A stretch of DNA of 50,604 nt. It comes from Labilithrix sp. Lineage in GTDB: Bacteria > Myxococcota_A > Polyangia > Polyangiales > Polyangiaceae. Location: assembly GCA_019637225.1 (NCBI GenBank), contig JAHBWC010000067.1, positions 1 to 50,604 of the forward strand. The letters run 5' to 3'. Below, in pieces: positions 42,091 through 50,604 of the stretch. Position 1 is the first letter of the stretch, and every line of letters begins with the position of its first letter. Under the pieces are notes generated by a model. It was given only the letters and a program-made list of their open reading frames with translations. It was not told where the DNA came from and ran no database searches. The translations under genes were made by a program, and so were the position numbers.

Positions 42091-43424
42091 GCCGCCTCTT
42101 CGCGCGGCGCTTCGGACGGCGCCGCCTCGAGCTCGCCGAGCCGCTTCTGGAACCGGAACCAGAAGATGATCGCGACGACGAGCTGGACCGTCGACGTCGA
42201 GAGCGCGAGCCCCTCGAGGCCGAGGACGCGGACGAGGACGATGTTGCCGGCGATGTTCGTGCCGGCGTTCAGGATCCCCATCGAGATCATGATCGCGCCG
42301 TTCTTCGTCGCGACGTGGGCACGCGCGAGCACGAGGAGCGCTCCGAACGGCACGAGCCCGACGAGATGATACGGCAGGATCTCGGCCATCCGGTCGACGC
42401 CGGCTTCATCCATCTGCCCGTGGAGGAAGACGAGCCGGAGGAGTGGGCGCCGGACCACGTAGAGGAGGACCGTCGCGGCGAAGAGGATCCCACACACGCT
42501 CAGGAGCGCCTTCGTGACCGTGCGCCGGATCATGGCGAGGTCGCGTCGCGCGAAGTCGTCCGCGAGGTGGCTCATCAAGACGGGCAAGAGCGCCGCCTGG
42601 AGGAGCGACGTCGGCAGCGTCGCCACGTCGCCCGAGTAGCGCAGCATCGTGCCGCCGCCGACCACCGCCGTCAGCCCGGCCATGAGCTGATCGACGACGG
42701 GGTTCACCCGCGTGACCGCGCCGCCGCCGACCTCGGAGGATGCGAGGCGGGCGAACGCCATGAGCGCCGGCGGCCGGTCGAAGCACAGCGTGACCCGGAG
42801 CGCGAGGCTCCGGACGGTGAAGAGGGCGAGCACGGACGCGGCGACGATCTCACCGGCGAGCGAGGCGACCGGGACGAAGGCGATCCCCGCGCTCGAGTGG
42901 GTCGAGGCGAGGACGCCGACGTTCACGAGCATCCCGAGGAAGCTCGCGATCGGCTGGATGAAGAACTGCCGCTCGACCACGCACAGCGTGCTGAAGAACG
43001 TGCGCGTGCTCATCGCCACGAGGTACGCCGAGAACGGCGGCACCATGCGCGCCGCGACGCCGAACGCCTCGTCCTCGTAGCGGACGCGGAACCAGACGAG
43101 CGCGCCCGCGCCGACGACGAGCGCGATGAGCCCGCCGACGAGCCAGGTGTGCGCGAGGAGCGAGCCGCGGAGCCGCGGCAGGTCCTGGGGGCGCGCGAGC
43201 TTCTCCTCGGCGAGGATCGGCACGAGCGACGAGTCCTGGTGCATCGAGAAGACGAGCGAGCCGGCGAACGCGAACACGGCCCACGCGAAGTAGTAGACGT
43301 CGGTCGCGTCGCCGCGCCCGAACCAGTACGCGTAGAGCAGGGGGAGGGTCGCCTCGAGCGCGCGAAAGCCCACCTGCGCCGGCAGGACGAGCAGCGCGGT
43401 CCGCGCGATCCCGCGCCTCTTCAC
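42087..43424 (-). CDS. MurJ/Wzx-type polysaccharide or lipid II flippase
   Basis: A 445-residue polytopic protein (about 12-14 membrane helices) of the MOP superfamily, MviN/MurJ branch. Family-like features: an N-terminal RRGIARTALLVLPAQVGFRALE segment, SMHQDSSLVPILAEE, GGAVTRVNPVVDQLMAGL, GDVATLPTSLLQAALLPVL and the MIRRTVTKAL helix. The start is GTG at 43424 with GGGAGG 8 nt upstream. It overlaps the glycosyltransferase gene by four bases. Context favours a role in flipping a lipid-linked glycan for an exopolysaccharide or O-antigen rather than cell-wall lipid II, but MurJ function is not excluded. Confidence 0.85.
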   Translation of the reverse strand: MKRRGIARTALLVLPAQVGFRALEATLPLLYAYWFGRGDATDVYYFAWAVFAFAGSLVFSMHQDSSLVPILAEEKLARPQDLPRLRGSLLAHTWLVGGLIALVVGAGALVWFRVRYEDEAFGVAARMVPPFSAYLVAMSTRTFFSTLCVVERQFFIQPIASFLGMLVNVGVLASTHSSAGIAFVPVASLAGEIVAASVLALFTVRSLALRVTLCFDRPPALMAFARLASSEVGGGAVTRVNPVVDQLMAGLTAVVGGGTMLRYSGDVATLPTSLLQAALLPVLMSHLADDFARRDLAMIRRTVTKALLSVCGILFAATVLLYVVRRPLLRLVFLHGQMDEAGVDRMAEILPYHLVGLVPFGALLVLARAHVATKNGAIMISMGILNAGTNIAGNIVLVRVLGLEGLALSTSTVQLVVAIIFWFRFQKRLGELEAAPSEAPREEAA

Positions 43425-43634
43425 CGGACGCGCCTCCCGTACGGCTGAGTTTCCGCGTCCGTGAGGGCCCGGCTCATCGCTGGGGGTTTTACAGGCTCCC
43501 GGCGTGCGGCGGTAGCTCTCGACGCGAGGACGTGGCCGCGCGCGCGGCGGCTCGGCATCGAGGCGTCGACCCACGGACCACCTCCCGTCTCCTGTGTTTG
43601 CCGGGGGAGCGGGCCTGGTGTAACGGAGGCACCC

Positions 43635-44957
43635 ATGTCGCCGGGGATCCGCCGAAATTCCGATCCTTCCGCGACGTCGCCCGCGCGCCCGGACGACGGG
43701 CGGATCCCGCTCGTCGTCGCACGCCGGAAGGCGCGCGTGCTCTTCATCAACGACACCGCCCGGAACGGCGGACCGGGCCGGAGCCTCTTCTACATCCTGC
43801 GCTTCCTCGATCCCGAGGTCGTCCACCGGTCGGTCGTCCTCCCGAGGCCGGGCGTCATCAGCGAGCTCTACGCGAGCCGCGGCGTCACCGAGGACCTGCT
43901 CTTCGAGCCCGACCTCGTCGAGAACCCGATCGAGCCTCACGACCGGCCGATGGCGCGCGAGGACTTCGACGCGCCCGCCGTGGTCCGCGGGGCGCGGGCC
44001 GCCGTCAACGTGCTCCGCGCCGGGCGCGGAATGGCGCGGCTGACGATGCTCATCCGCCGCGGCGCCTACGACCTCGTCTACTGCAACGGCACGAACGCCG
44101 ACTTCGCCGGCGGGCTGCTCGCCCGGACGAGCGGCGTGCCGGTCCTCTGGCACGTGCGCTACACGTCGCTGCCGAAGGCCGTGCGCGGGCTCCACGATCG
44201 GCTCGCCGCGAGCCCGGGCGTCGCGCGCATCGTCTGCGTCTCGAAGGCGAGCGCGGGTCTCTTCCCGCACTGTCCGGACAAAGTCCGGGTGATCCACAAC
44301 GCGCTCGACACCGACGAGTTCGACGCGGCCGGGATCACGCCGTGCCTGAAGAAGGAGCTCGGCCTCCCGGCGGACGCCGTCGTGTTCGGGAGCCAGGGCC
44401 GCATCCTGCCGCGCAAGGGCTACGTCGAGATGATCCAGGCCGCGAGGAGCGCGCTCGCCTCGATGACCGACGACGAGCGGCGGCGCGTGTTCTTCGCGGT
44501 GCTCGGCGACACGCCGGAGGACATCCGGCCCGATCACCTCGCCGAGTGCCGCGCCCTCGTCTCGTCGCTCGGCCTCGACGACAAGTTCCGCTTTCTCGGC
44601 TTCGCCGCCGACATCAAGCCGTACGCCGCCGATTTCGACGTCGCCGTGGTGCCGAGCGTCTACGCCGACCCGCTCCCGAGGGCGGTCATCGAGGCCATGG
44701 CCCTCGGCAAGCCCGTGATCGCGTTCGACGTGGGCGGCGTCTCGGAGATGCTCAAGGGAGGGACGACCGGCACGCTCGTCCGCGCGGGCGACTCCGAGGC
44801 GCTCGGGCGCGAGATGCTCCGCTACCTCCGCGACCCCGAGCTCCGCGCGACGCAGGGACGCGCGGGTCGGCTCCGCGTCGAAGAGGACTTCGACGGCGCG
44901 CTCCAGGCGCGGCGGATCCAGAACCAGATCCTCGAGGCGTCCGGCCTCGCGCTCTAG
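43635..44957 (+). CDS. GT4-family glycosyltransferase, divergent from the flippase
   Basis: A 440-residue GT-B fold enzyme. The N-lobe has VLFINDTARNGGPGRSLFYIL; the middle has VPVLWHVRYTSLP and VSKASAGLF; the C-lobe has GSQGRILPRKGYVEMIQA, LGLDDKFRFLGF and the VYADPLPRAVIEAMALGKPV motif of the sugar-nucleotide site. No transmembrane segment. The ATG at 43635 has GGAGG 5 nt upstream. It is divergent from the flippase gene (210-bp spacer) and likely belongs to the same polysaccharide module. The 3' end of the gene is partly duplicated in tandem after the stop. Confidence 0.9.
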   Translation: MSPGIRRNSDPSATSPARPDDGRIPLVVARRKARVLFINDTARNGGPGRSLFYILRFLDPEVVHRSVVLPRPGVISELYASRGVTEDLLFEPDLVENPIEPHDRPMAREDFDAPAVVRGARAAVNVLRAGRGMARLTMLIRRGAYDLVYCNGTNADFAGGLLARTSGVPVLWHVRYTSLPKAVRGLHDRLAASPGVARIVCVSKASAGLFPHCPDKVRVIHNALDTDEFDAAGITPCLKKELGLPADAVVFGSQGRILPRKGYVEMIQAARSALASMTDDERRRVFFAVLGDTPEDIRPDHLAECRALVSSLGLDDKFRFLGFAADIKPYAADFDVAVVPSVYADPLPRAVIEAMALGKPVIAFDVGGVSEMLKGGTTGTLVRAGDSEALGREMLRYLRDPELRATQGRAGRLRVEEDFDGALQARRIQNQILEASGLAL

Positions 44958-45009
44958 AGCGTCCGGCCTCGCGCTCTAGACGACAGAGCGCCCGGCCTCG
45001 CGCTCTAGA
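44937..45009. repeat. Three 22-bp direct repeats duplicating a gene end
   Basis: Copies at 44937-44958, 44959-44980 and 44988-45009. The first two are identical and contiguous; the third has one base change. Each contains the codons GGC CTC GCG CTC TAG, so the last codons and stop of the glycosyltransferase gene are repeated after the real stop. Confidence 0.9.
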
Positions 45010-45012
45010 CGA

Positions 45013-45039
45013 CCGCGCATGACTCGGAGTCATGCGCGG
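45013..45039. terminator. 27-bp palindrome between convergent genes
   Basis: CCGCGCATGACTC and GAGTCATGCGCGG are exact complements around one central base. It sits between the glycosyltransferase (plus) and typA (minus) stops and is symmetrical, so a bidirectional terminator or a protein-binding site is plausible. No T-tract on either side. Confidence 0.5.
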
Positions 45040-45099
45040 CCCATCGAGCTCTCGGTCGTCACGGGGCGGCACGCGCCGCCCCGCGAGGTGCCGCTCGGC

Positions 45100-46983
45100 T
45101 CAGTCTTCCAGCGCCGCGGGGAAGTTCGAGATCGCGCGGGAGCCGGCCTCTTCGATCGCCTCGGAGCGGCGCGGACGCTTGTTGATCGAGAGGATCTGCT
45201 TCCGGACGCGGACCGCGTCGGGCGTGACCTCGACGAGCTCGTCGGCGTCGATCCACTCCATCGCGGTCTCGATCGAGAGCGTGCGCGGGACGGCGAGCAT
45301 GACGTTCTCGTCCTTGCCGTGGTTGCGCACGTTCGTCTGCTTCTTCTCCTTGACGAGGTTGCAGTCGGCGTCGCTCGGGCGGTTGTGCTCGCCCACGATC
45401 ATGCCTTCGTAGACCTCGACGCCCGGCGAGATGAAAAACTCGCCGCGGGCCTGGAGATGGTTCATGGCGTACGGCGTGGCGGCGCCGCCGCGGTCGGCGA
45501 CGATCGCCCCGAGCTGGCGCTTGGCCATCGCGCCGCCCCACGGCTCCCAGCCGTCGAAGACGGTGGTGAGCAGGCCCGTGCCGCGCGTCGAGGTGAGGAA
45601 CTCGCCGCGGAAGCCGATGAGCGCCCGGCTCGGCAGGCGGAACTCGAGGCGCGCGCGTCCGTGGCCGTGGTTCGTCATCTTCGTCATGCGGCCGCGGCGC
45701 TGGCCGAGGCGCTCGGTGACGACGCCGATGAAGCCGTCGGGCACGTCGATGACGCAGAGCTCGTACGGCTCGTGTGCCACGCCGTCGATCTCCTTCGTGA
45801 TGACCTCGGGGTTGCCGAGCTGCACCTCGTAGCCCTCGCGGCGCATCGTCTCGACGAGGATGCCGAGCTGGAGCTCGCCGCGGCCGAGGACGGTGAACGT
45901 GTCGGGCGAGTCGGTGTCCTCGAACCTGAGCGCGAGGTTCTTGCGCGTCTCGCGGAGGAGGCGCTCGCGGAGCTGGCGGCTCGTGAGAAACTTCGACTGC
46001 TTGCACTTGCCGGCGAGCGGCGACGTGTTCACGCCGACGCGCATCTTGATCGTCGGCTGCTCGACGACGATGCGGGGCAGGGCGCGGCCCTCCCAGCCCT
46101 CGGACAGGTCGGTGATCGTGTCGCCGACGTCGATGTCCTCGATGCCGGCGATCGCGATGATCTCGCCTGCCTGGGCCTCGGGGGTCACGGTGCGCTTCAG
46201 GCCCTCGAACGTCGAGAGCACCTTGATCGCGGCCTTCGCCTTCGACCCATCCTTGAGGATGGCGACGGGCTGGTTCGCCTTGATCGTGCCGGCCGTGATG
46301 CGGCCGATCGCGAGGCGGCCGACGTAGTCGTCGTGGTCGATGTTGTTCACGACGATCTGGAGCGGAGCGGTCGGGTCGCCCTTCGGCGGCGGGACCTTCG
46401 CGAGGATCATGTCGAAGAGCGGCTGGAGGTTCGTCGACGGATCCTCGAGCGAGGTCTTCGCGATGCCGTCGCGGCCGATCGCGTAGAGGACCGGGAAGTC
46501 GGTCTGCGCGTCGGACGCCTCGAGGTCGATGAACAGGTCGAAGACCTCGTTCAGCACCTCGTCCGGGCGCGCGTCCTGACGGTCGATCTTGTTGATGACG
46601 ACGATGACCGGGAAGCCGAGCTGGAGGCACTTCGTGAGGACGAAGCGCGTCTGCGGCAGCGGCCCCTCGGCGGCGTCGACGAGCAGGATGGCGGCGTCCG
46701 CCATCATCAAGGTGCGCTCGACCTCGCCGCCGAAGTCGGAGTGGCCTGGCGTGTCGACGACGTTGATCTTGATGACCTCGCCGTCCTTGTTCTTCCAGCG
46801 GACGCTCGTGTTCTTCGCGAGGATGGTGATTCCGCGCTCACGCTCGAGGTCATTCGAGTCCATGACGCGTTCGGCGACGGCTTCGTTCTCGCGGAACGTA
46901 CCGGCCTGCTTGAGCATGTGGTCGACGAGCGTTGTCTTGCCGTGGTCGACGTGTGCGACGATCGCCACGTTTCTTAGCTGCAT
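45100..46983 (-). CDS. typA: Translational GTPase TypA/BipA
   Basis: A 627-residue ribosome-associated GTPase. G1 AHVDHGKTTL (9-18), switch I region ERGITI, G3 DTPGH, G4 NKID, then the beta-barrel, EF-G-like domains III and V, and the BipA-specific C-terminal domain (GGAATPYAMNHLQARGEFFISPG, VGEHNRPSDADCNLVKEKKQTN). Length and motif order are typical. The ATG at 46983 matches the usual MQLRNVAIVAHVDHG start. TypA aids ribosome assembly and stress adaptation. It converges on the glycosyltransferase gene, and a 13-bp minisatellite lies 70-134 bases upstream of its start. Confidence 0.97.
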   Translation of the reverse strand: MQLRNVAIVAHVDHGKTTLVDHMLKQAGTFRENEAVAERVMDSNDLERERGITILAKNTSVRWKNKDGEVIKINVVDTPGHSDFGGEVERTLMMADAAILLVDAAEGPLPQTRFVLTKCLQLGFPVIVVINKIDRQDARPDEVLNEVFDLFIDLEASDAQTDFPVLYAIGRDGIAKTSLEDPSTNLQPLFDMILAKVPPPKGDPTAPLQIVVNNIDHDDYVGRLAIGRITAGTIKANQPVAILKDGSKAKAAIKVLSTFEGLKRTVTPEAQAGEIIAIAGIEDIDVGDTITDLSEGWEGRALPRIVVEQPTIKMRVGVNTSPLAGKCKQSKFLTSRQLRERLLRETRKNLALRFEDTDSPDTFTVLGRGELQLGILVETMRREGYEVQLGNPEVITKEIDGVAHEPYELCVIDVPDGFIGVVTERLGQRRGRMTKMTNHGHGRARLEFRLPSRALIGFRGEFLTSTRGTGLLTTVFDGWEPWGGAMAKRQLGAIVADRGGAATPYAMNHLQARGEFFISPGVEVYEGMIVGEHNRPSDADCNLVKEKKQTNVRNHGKDENVMLAVPRTLSIETAMEWIDADELVEVTPDAVRVRKQILSINKRPRRSEAIEEAGSRAISNFPAALED

Positions 46984-47052
46984 GGGGGCGCGTCTAACTA
47001 GTCGTTGGGCGGTGGAGAGGCAAGCTCCTCCGCCCAACCTCGCCCTTTCCCC

Positions 47053-47117
47053 GTGCATGGGCCCCGTGCATGGGCCCCGTGCATGGGCCCCGTGCATGGG
47101 CCCCGTGCATGGGCCCC
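47053..47117. repeat. 13-bp minisatellite, five copies, upstream of typA
   Basis: Five perfect tandem copies of GTGCATGGGCCCC fill 47053-47117, in the 182-bp spacer between typA (start 46983) and the MFS gene (stop 47166), both minus strand. The unit contains the palindromes TGCA and GGGCCC, so every unit is a potential dyad. Confidence 0.92.
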
Positions 47118-47165
47118 GCGCAAGCGTCCGCTCCCGCGAGGGGCGCCGGACGCGCGGCGCCGGGT

Positions 47166-48470
47166 TCACGGCGGCGCGCCGAGGCCGGCGCCGGCGTCCC
47201 TCGCTGCCGACTGGGCGAGCGCCTCCGAGGCCTCCGCGGCGCCACGGACGAGCTCACGCGCCTTCGGGATGAGGTCGGGCAAGCTCCGGCGGAAGCCGAG
47301 CCCCGCGAGCATGCAGGCGATGCCGCCGAGGGTGAGCGTCGCGGGCGCGCCGATCTTGGTGGCGACCAGCCCGGCGACGAGCGCCCCGATCGGCGCGACG
47401 CCCATGAACATCATCGCGTAGACGGCCATCACGCGCCCGCGGAGCGCGTCCGGCGACATCGCCTGGATGAGCGTGTTGGTCGCCGCCATCTGCATCATCA
47501 TCGAGGCGCCGGTCGCGACGAGGAGCACGCACGAGAGCGGGAAGCTCCGCGACCAGGCGAAGGCGATGAGCGCCCCGCCGAAGCAGACGCTGCCGGGCAC
47601 GATCCAGCGCCGGAGCAGGCCCTTCAGCTGCCGTCTCCGCGCGAGGAGGAGCGCGGACGTGAGCGCGCCGATCCCGGACGCGCCCATCAGGATCCCGAGC
47701 GTGCGCGCGCCGCCTCCGAGGATGCGTTCGGCGAAGATGGGCATCAGGACGAGGTAGGGCGTCCCGCAGAGGCTCGCCGTGCCGAGGAGGAGCATCGACG
47801 CGCGGATCGGCGCGTTGCCGAGGACGAAGCGGAAGCCCTCGACGACGTGACCGAGCGGCGACTGCTCAGGACGCGGCGGGGGCGGGGGCAGCGCGCGCAT
47901 CGCGAGCAGCCCGCCGATGACGGCCACGAACGACAGCCCGTTGAGGAAGAAGCACCAGCCCTCGCCCACGGCCGCCACGAGCAGGCCCGCCAGCGCCGGT
48001 CCGATCACGCGCGCGGCGTTCATGATCGACGAGTTGAGGGCGATCGCGTTCATCTGGTTCTCCTTGTCGACGAGCTCGACGACGAAGGACTGCCGGGTCG
48101 GATGATCGATCGCGTTGACGACGCCGAGCAGCGTGGCCAGCACGAACAGGTGCACGACCGTGATGCGGTGGGTCAGCGTGAGCGCGGCCAGCACGAACGC
48201 GAGGGTCATGGCCGAGGTCTGCGTCGCCACGAGGATGCTCCGCCGCGGGCGCCGATCGGCGAGCGCCCCGCCGACGGGGGCCAGGAAGAAGACCGGGATC
48301 TGGTTGCAGAAGCCGATGAGCCCGAGCAGCGCGGCCGAGCCCGTGAGCCGATAGACGAGCCAGGACTCCGCGACCGATTGCATCCACGTGCCGACGAGCG
48401 ACACCACCTGCCCGCCGAAGAAGAGGCGGTAGTTGCGCGATTGGAGGGCGCGCGAGAAGAAGGTCAGCAT
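47166..48470 (-). CDS. MFS transporter, EntS/MFS_3-type exporter
   Basis: A 434-residue major-facilitator protein with about 12 membrane helices. The N-terminal block FSRALQSRNYRLFFGGQVVSLVG, then WLVYRLTGSAALLG, GALADRRPRRSIL (motif A-like loop between helices 2 and 3) and NSSIMNAARVIGPALAGLL match the MFS_3 (enterobactin exporter EntS-like) subfamily. The ATG at 48470 gives the family start MLTFFSRALQSRNYR. The substrate is unknown. It lies directly upstream of typA on the same strand but is separated by the minisatellite. Confidence 0.9.
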   Translation of the reverse strand: MLTFFSRALQSRNYRLFFGGQVVSLVGTWMQSVAESWLVYRLTGSAALLGLIGFCNQIPVFFLAPVGGALADRRPRRSILVATQTSAMTLAFVLAALTLTHRITVVHLFVLATLLGVVNAIDHPTRQSFVVELVDKENQMNAIALNSSIMNAARVIGPALAGLLVAAVGEGWCFFLNGLSFVAVIGGLLAMRALPPPPPRPEQSPLGHVVEGFRFVLGNAPIRASMLLLGTASLCGTPYLVLMPIFAERILGGGARTLGILMGASGIGALTSALLLARRRQLKGLLRRWIVPGSVCFGGALIAFAWSRSFPLSCVLLVATGASMMMQMAATNTLIQAMSPDALRGRVMAVYAMMFMGVAPIGALVAGLVATKIGAPATLTLGGIACMLAGLGFRRSLPDLIPKARELVRGAAEASEALAQSAARDAGAGLGAPP

Positions 48471-48678
48471 CGTCGAGGGCCTCGAGCGAGGCGGCGCCGG
48501 CCGCCGTTCGTCAACGTGGGGTCGCCGGCGCCGCGATCGAGGCCGGGATCGCCGATCCCGAGCGAGCTCGACACACCTTCGGGCTGCGCGCGGCGGGCGG
48601 TGGGCACGGACGTTGCGACCGCCGCTTGCACCAGGTCGGGTCGCGCGAGGGCGCGCCCCCGCGCCGAGGAGAGGTCCA

Positions 48679-49089
48679 GTGAAGACGGCAGCGCTGCTAT
48701 TCGGTCTCCTCGTGCTCGTGCTCGGCGTCCTCGGGCTCCTCGTGCCCGAGACGTACCTGATGATCGGCCGGGGCTCGGCCACGCCGGTCGGCCTGTTCGC
48801 CGTCGCGCTCTTCCGCGTCGCCGTCGGGCTCGTGCTGATCCGGGCGGCGACGGGCTCGCGCTCGCCGATCGGTCTCCGCGTCCTCGGCGCGCTCAGCTTC
48901 TTCGCGGGACTCGTCACGCCGCTCATCGGGGTGGACCGAGCCCGGTCGTACCTCGACTGGTGGGCCGCCCAGGGCTCGGGCGTGATGCGGGCGTGGGCGC
49001 TCGTCGCGATCGCGTACGGCGCGTTCGTCGTCTGGGCGGTCACCGGGACCGAGCGCGCCGCGATCCGCCGCGAGCGTCCCGCCGTCTGA
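48679..49089 (+). CDS. Small four-helix membrane protein
   Basis: A 136-residue protein starting at GTG (KTAALLFGLLVLVLG), with four hydrophobic helices at about 4-22, 38-55, 66-84 and 103-121. Basic residues cluster at the C-terminus (RAAIRRERP). The ribosome site AGGAG-AGG is 4-8 nt upstream. I do not recognise a family with certainty; the layout resembles small DUF-type membrane proteins. It is divergent from the MFS gene and 175 bases upstream of the macroglobulin-like gene. Confidence 0.68.
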   Translation: MKTAALLFGLLVLVLGVLGLLVPETYLMIGRGSATPVGLFAVALFRVAVGLVLIRAATGSRSPIGLRVLGALSFFAGLVTPLIGVDRARSYLDWWAAQGSGVMRAWALVAIAYGAFVVWAVTGTERAAIRRERPAV

Positions 49090-49264
49090 CCTCCGCTTCG
49101 ACGGGCCTGGGCGCGTCGCCGCGCCGGCTGGGGCCTGCGTCTCCTCGGACACGAGCGGTGTCGCGGCGACCGCGGCCGCGGGGCGCGCACGTCCGGAATC
49201 CCGCGGACGCCGCGCGTCCGAATGGGTCGCCCCGGCGGGCACGTTCCTTGGTACTGCCGCGCTG

Positions 49265-50604
49265 ATGGTCCGCCGACTCGCTTCGACCCGCCGCTTCCTC
49301 TCGATGGCCGCCCTCGTGGGCGTCGCCGCGTGCTTCCCAGGCACGCGCGCTCCGAACGTCACGCCGCAGCGCACGCTCGGCCTGAGCGCCGCGGAGCTGC
49401 CGGGGCGCCCCTCGAGCGCGGCGTTCGGGGTGGTCTTCGCGGGGCCGAAGGGCGAGACCGTGGACCCGAGCGAGGTCTCGATCGTCTTCAACCGGCCGAT
49501 GCGCCCGCTCGAGCTCGCGAGCGACACGGAGGAGACGGACCCGCCGGCGAAGATCGCCGTCGCGGGAGGCAACACCGCGCCCGCGGGCAAGTGGCGGTGG
49601 CTCGGCACGAGCGCCTTGATGTTCGCGCCCGACAAGGCCCTGGCGCGCGCGACCGAGTACGTCGTCACGGTCCCCGCCGCCACGAAGGCGCTCGACGGCT
49701 CGACGCTCGGCGAGGACTACGCCTTCACGTTCACGACGGCGCGCCCGCGCGTGGTTCACTTCTCCCCCGGCGACGGGGCGACGCACCTCGAGCCGAAGCA
49801 GGCGTTCGAGCTGCGCTTCAACCAGCCCGTCGATCCGAAGGAGGTCGAGCGCGCGACCACGATCAGCGCGTTCTCCGGGAAGACGAAAATCGCGTTCACC
49901 GCGTCGCGGCCCAAGGCCGACGTCCCGATGCTGGTCAAGCTGACGCCGAAGGCGCCGCTGCCGCTCGCCGCGCCGATCGTGCTCGAGGTCGGCGCGGCGC
50001 TGCGAGGCACCGAAGGGCCGCTCCCGAGCGGCGTCTCGCGCGAGGCCAACGTGCAGACCTACGGGCCGCTCACGGTCAACGACGTCTCGTGCGCGCGGAC
50101 CGAGAGGGGGATCTGCGCGCCGCACGGCGGCGTCACCATCGATCTGTCGAACCGTGTGTCGCTCGCCGACTTCAAGGCGCACGTGCGCATCGAGCCCCCC
50201 ACGCCGATCCGCTGGAGCAAGAGCAGGGACGACGGCGACAAGGTCCAGTGGATCTCGCTGCCGGTGGACCTCGGTCCGGCGCGGGCGGTCCGCGTCGTCG
50301 TCACGCCGGGGCTGAAGGACGAGTACGGCCAGGTCCTCGCGCGCGAGCACGCCGTCACCCTGCGGACCGACGACGAGTATCCCGAGGTCCGGATCGGACT
50401 CGCGGGCGATGTCTTCGAGGCCGCGAAGGCGAAGGGGCGCCTCGTGCCGATCTCCTCGCTCAACGTCGACCGCTTCGACCTCGTCTCGGGCGCGACCGAC
50501 GAGCTCGGGCTCATGAAGATCCTCGCGCGGACGTCCTCGACCGAGGACAGGTACGACCGCCTCCGTTCGCTCCCCGGCGCGAAGGTCGAGGAAGTGCGCC
50601 CCGC
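49265..50604 (+). CDS. Alpha-2-macroglobulin-like lipoprotein, N-terminal part, runs off the window
   Basis: The frame is open from the ATG at 49265 to the right edge (446 codons) with no stop. A signal peptide ends in the lipobox VAAC (Cys23). The body consists of repeated Ig/SbsA-like beta domains: SIVFNRPMRPLEL, SALMFAPDKALARATEYVVTVP, VVHFSPGDGATHLEPKQAFELRFNQPVD, and the segment with DEYGQVLAREHAVTL. This is the N-terminal pattern of large bacterial alpha-2-macroglobulins (YfhM/MagD type), periplasmic protease traps that usually carry a CxEQ thioester far downstream, which is outside this window. The start is the first ATG before the signal sequence. Confidence 0.82.
   Translation, partial: MVRRLASTRRFLSMAALVGVAACFPGTRAPNVTPQRTLGLSAAELPGRPSSAAFGVVFAGPKGETVDPSEVSIVFNRPMRPLELASDTEETDPPAKIAVAGGNTAPAGKWRWLGTSALMFAPDKALARATEYVVTVPAATKALDGSTLGEDYAFTFTTARPRVVHFSPGDGATHLEPKQAFELRFNQPVDPKEVERATTISAFSGKTKIAFTASRPKADVPMLVKLTPKAPLPLAAPIVLEVGAALRGTEGPLPSGVSREANVQTYGPLTVNDVSCARTERGICAPHGGVTIDLSNRVSLADFKAHVRIEPPTPIRWSKSRDDGDKVQWISLPVDLGPARAVRVVVTPGLKDEYGQVLAREHAVTLRTDDEYPEVRIGLAGDVFEAAKAKGRLVPISSLNVDRFDLVSGATDELGLMKILARTSSTEDRYDRLRSLPGAKVEEVRP

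Noticed and set aside
47053..47117. Short tandem repeat considered as a CRISPR remnant
   Set aside because: The 13-bp units are contiguous without spacers.

Overview
The window looks like a chromosomal segment of a myxobacterium, most likely of the Polyangiales type. The evidence is very high GC with strong G/C bias at codon third positions, three Ser/Thr protein kinases of the membrane-tethered myxobacterial type, many lipoproteins with Ala/Ser/Pro- or Gly/Asp-rich segments, a Sel1-repeat lipoprotein, a TPR/PEGA-type protein next to a kinase, and a SUMF1-type lipoprotein. This assignment is inference; no rRNA or other phylogenetic marker apart from typA is present. No tRNA, rRNA, CRISPR array, transposase or phage gene was found.

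Layout. 1-3.2 kb: a Cys-rich lipoprotein cut by the window edge, and a Ser/Asn/Ala-rich lipoprotein with two families of 32-residue repeats. 3.8-12.2 kb: an Mla/Mce-type lipid ABC transporter cluster. It has one ATPase gene (3805-4548) separated by a small c-type cytochrome and a Ser/Thr kinase from a six-gene minus-strand run: acyl-CoA ligase, an orphan SctJ/FliF-family ring lipoprotein, a second ATPase, a small membrane protein and two MlaE-type permeases. The two ATPases have complementary active-site lesions (a degenerate signature in one, no H-switch histidine in the other), the pattern of asymmetric heterodimeric ABC transporters. No MCE/MlaD gene is present. I regard this as the most interesting system in the window.

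12.3-17.1 kb: an ASCH-domain protein, a small hypothetical protein, an ABC-F translation factor, a lipoprotein with one pacifastin-like cysteine motif, and a Sel1 lipoprotein. 17.4-25.8 kb: a kinase, a TPR/PEGA membrane protein and a lipoprotein in a compact run, a 1141-residue SWIM/SNF2 helicase with a structured leader, and a TerB-like protein. 26-30.7 kb: a third kinase, a 150-bp palindrome running into a four-helix-bundle (23S IVS-type) gene, a 27-copy hexamer repeat, and a lipoprotein.

30.8-34.7 kb: an accessory-looking patch with a solitary HsdR-N-like nuclease, a tRNA_anti-like OB-fold membrane protein and a YhcG/DUF1016-type PD-(D/E)XK nuclease. 34.8-40.8 kb: SGNH hydrolase and SUMF1 lipoproteins, a Rieske oxygenase, a lipase and an SMP-30-like beta-propeller lipoprotein. 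41-45 kb: a polysaccharide module (GT4 glycosyltransferase coupled to a MurJ/Wzx-type flippase, divergent from a second GT4). 45.1-50.6 kb: typA/bipA with an upstream 13-bp minisatellite, an MFS exporter, a small membrane protein, and the N-terminal part of an alpha-2-macroglobulin-like lipoprotein that runs off the right edge.
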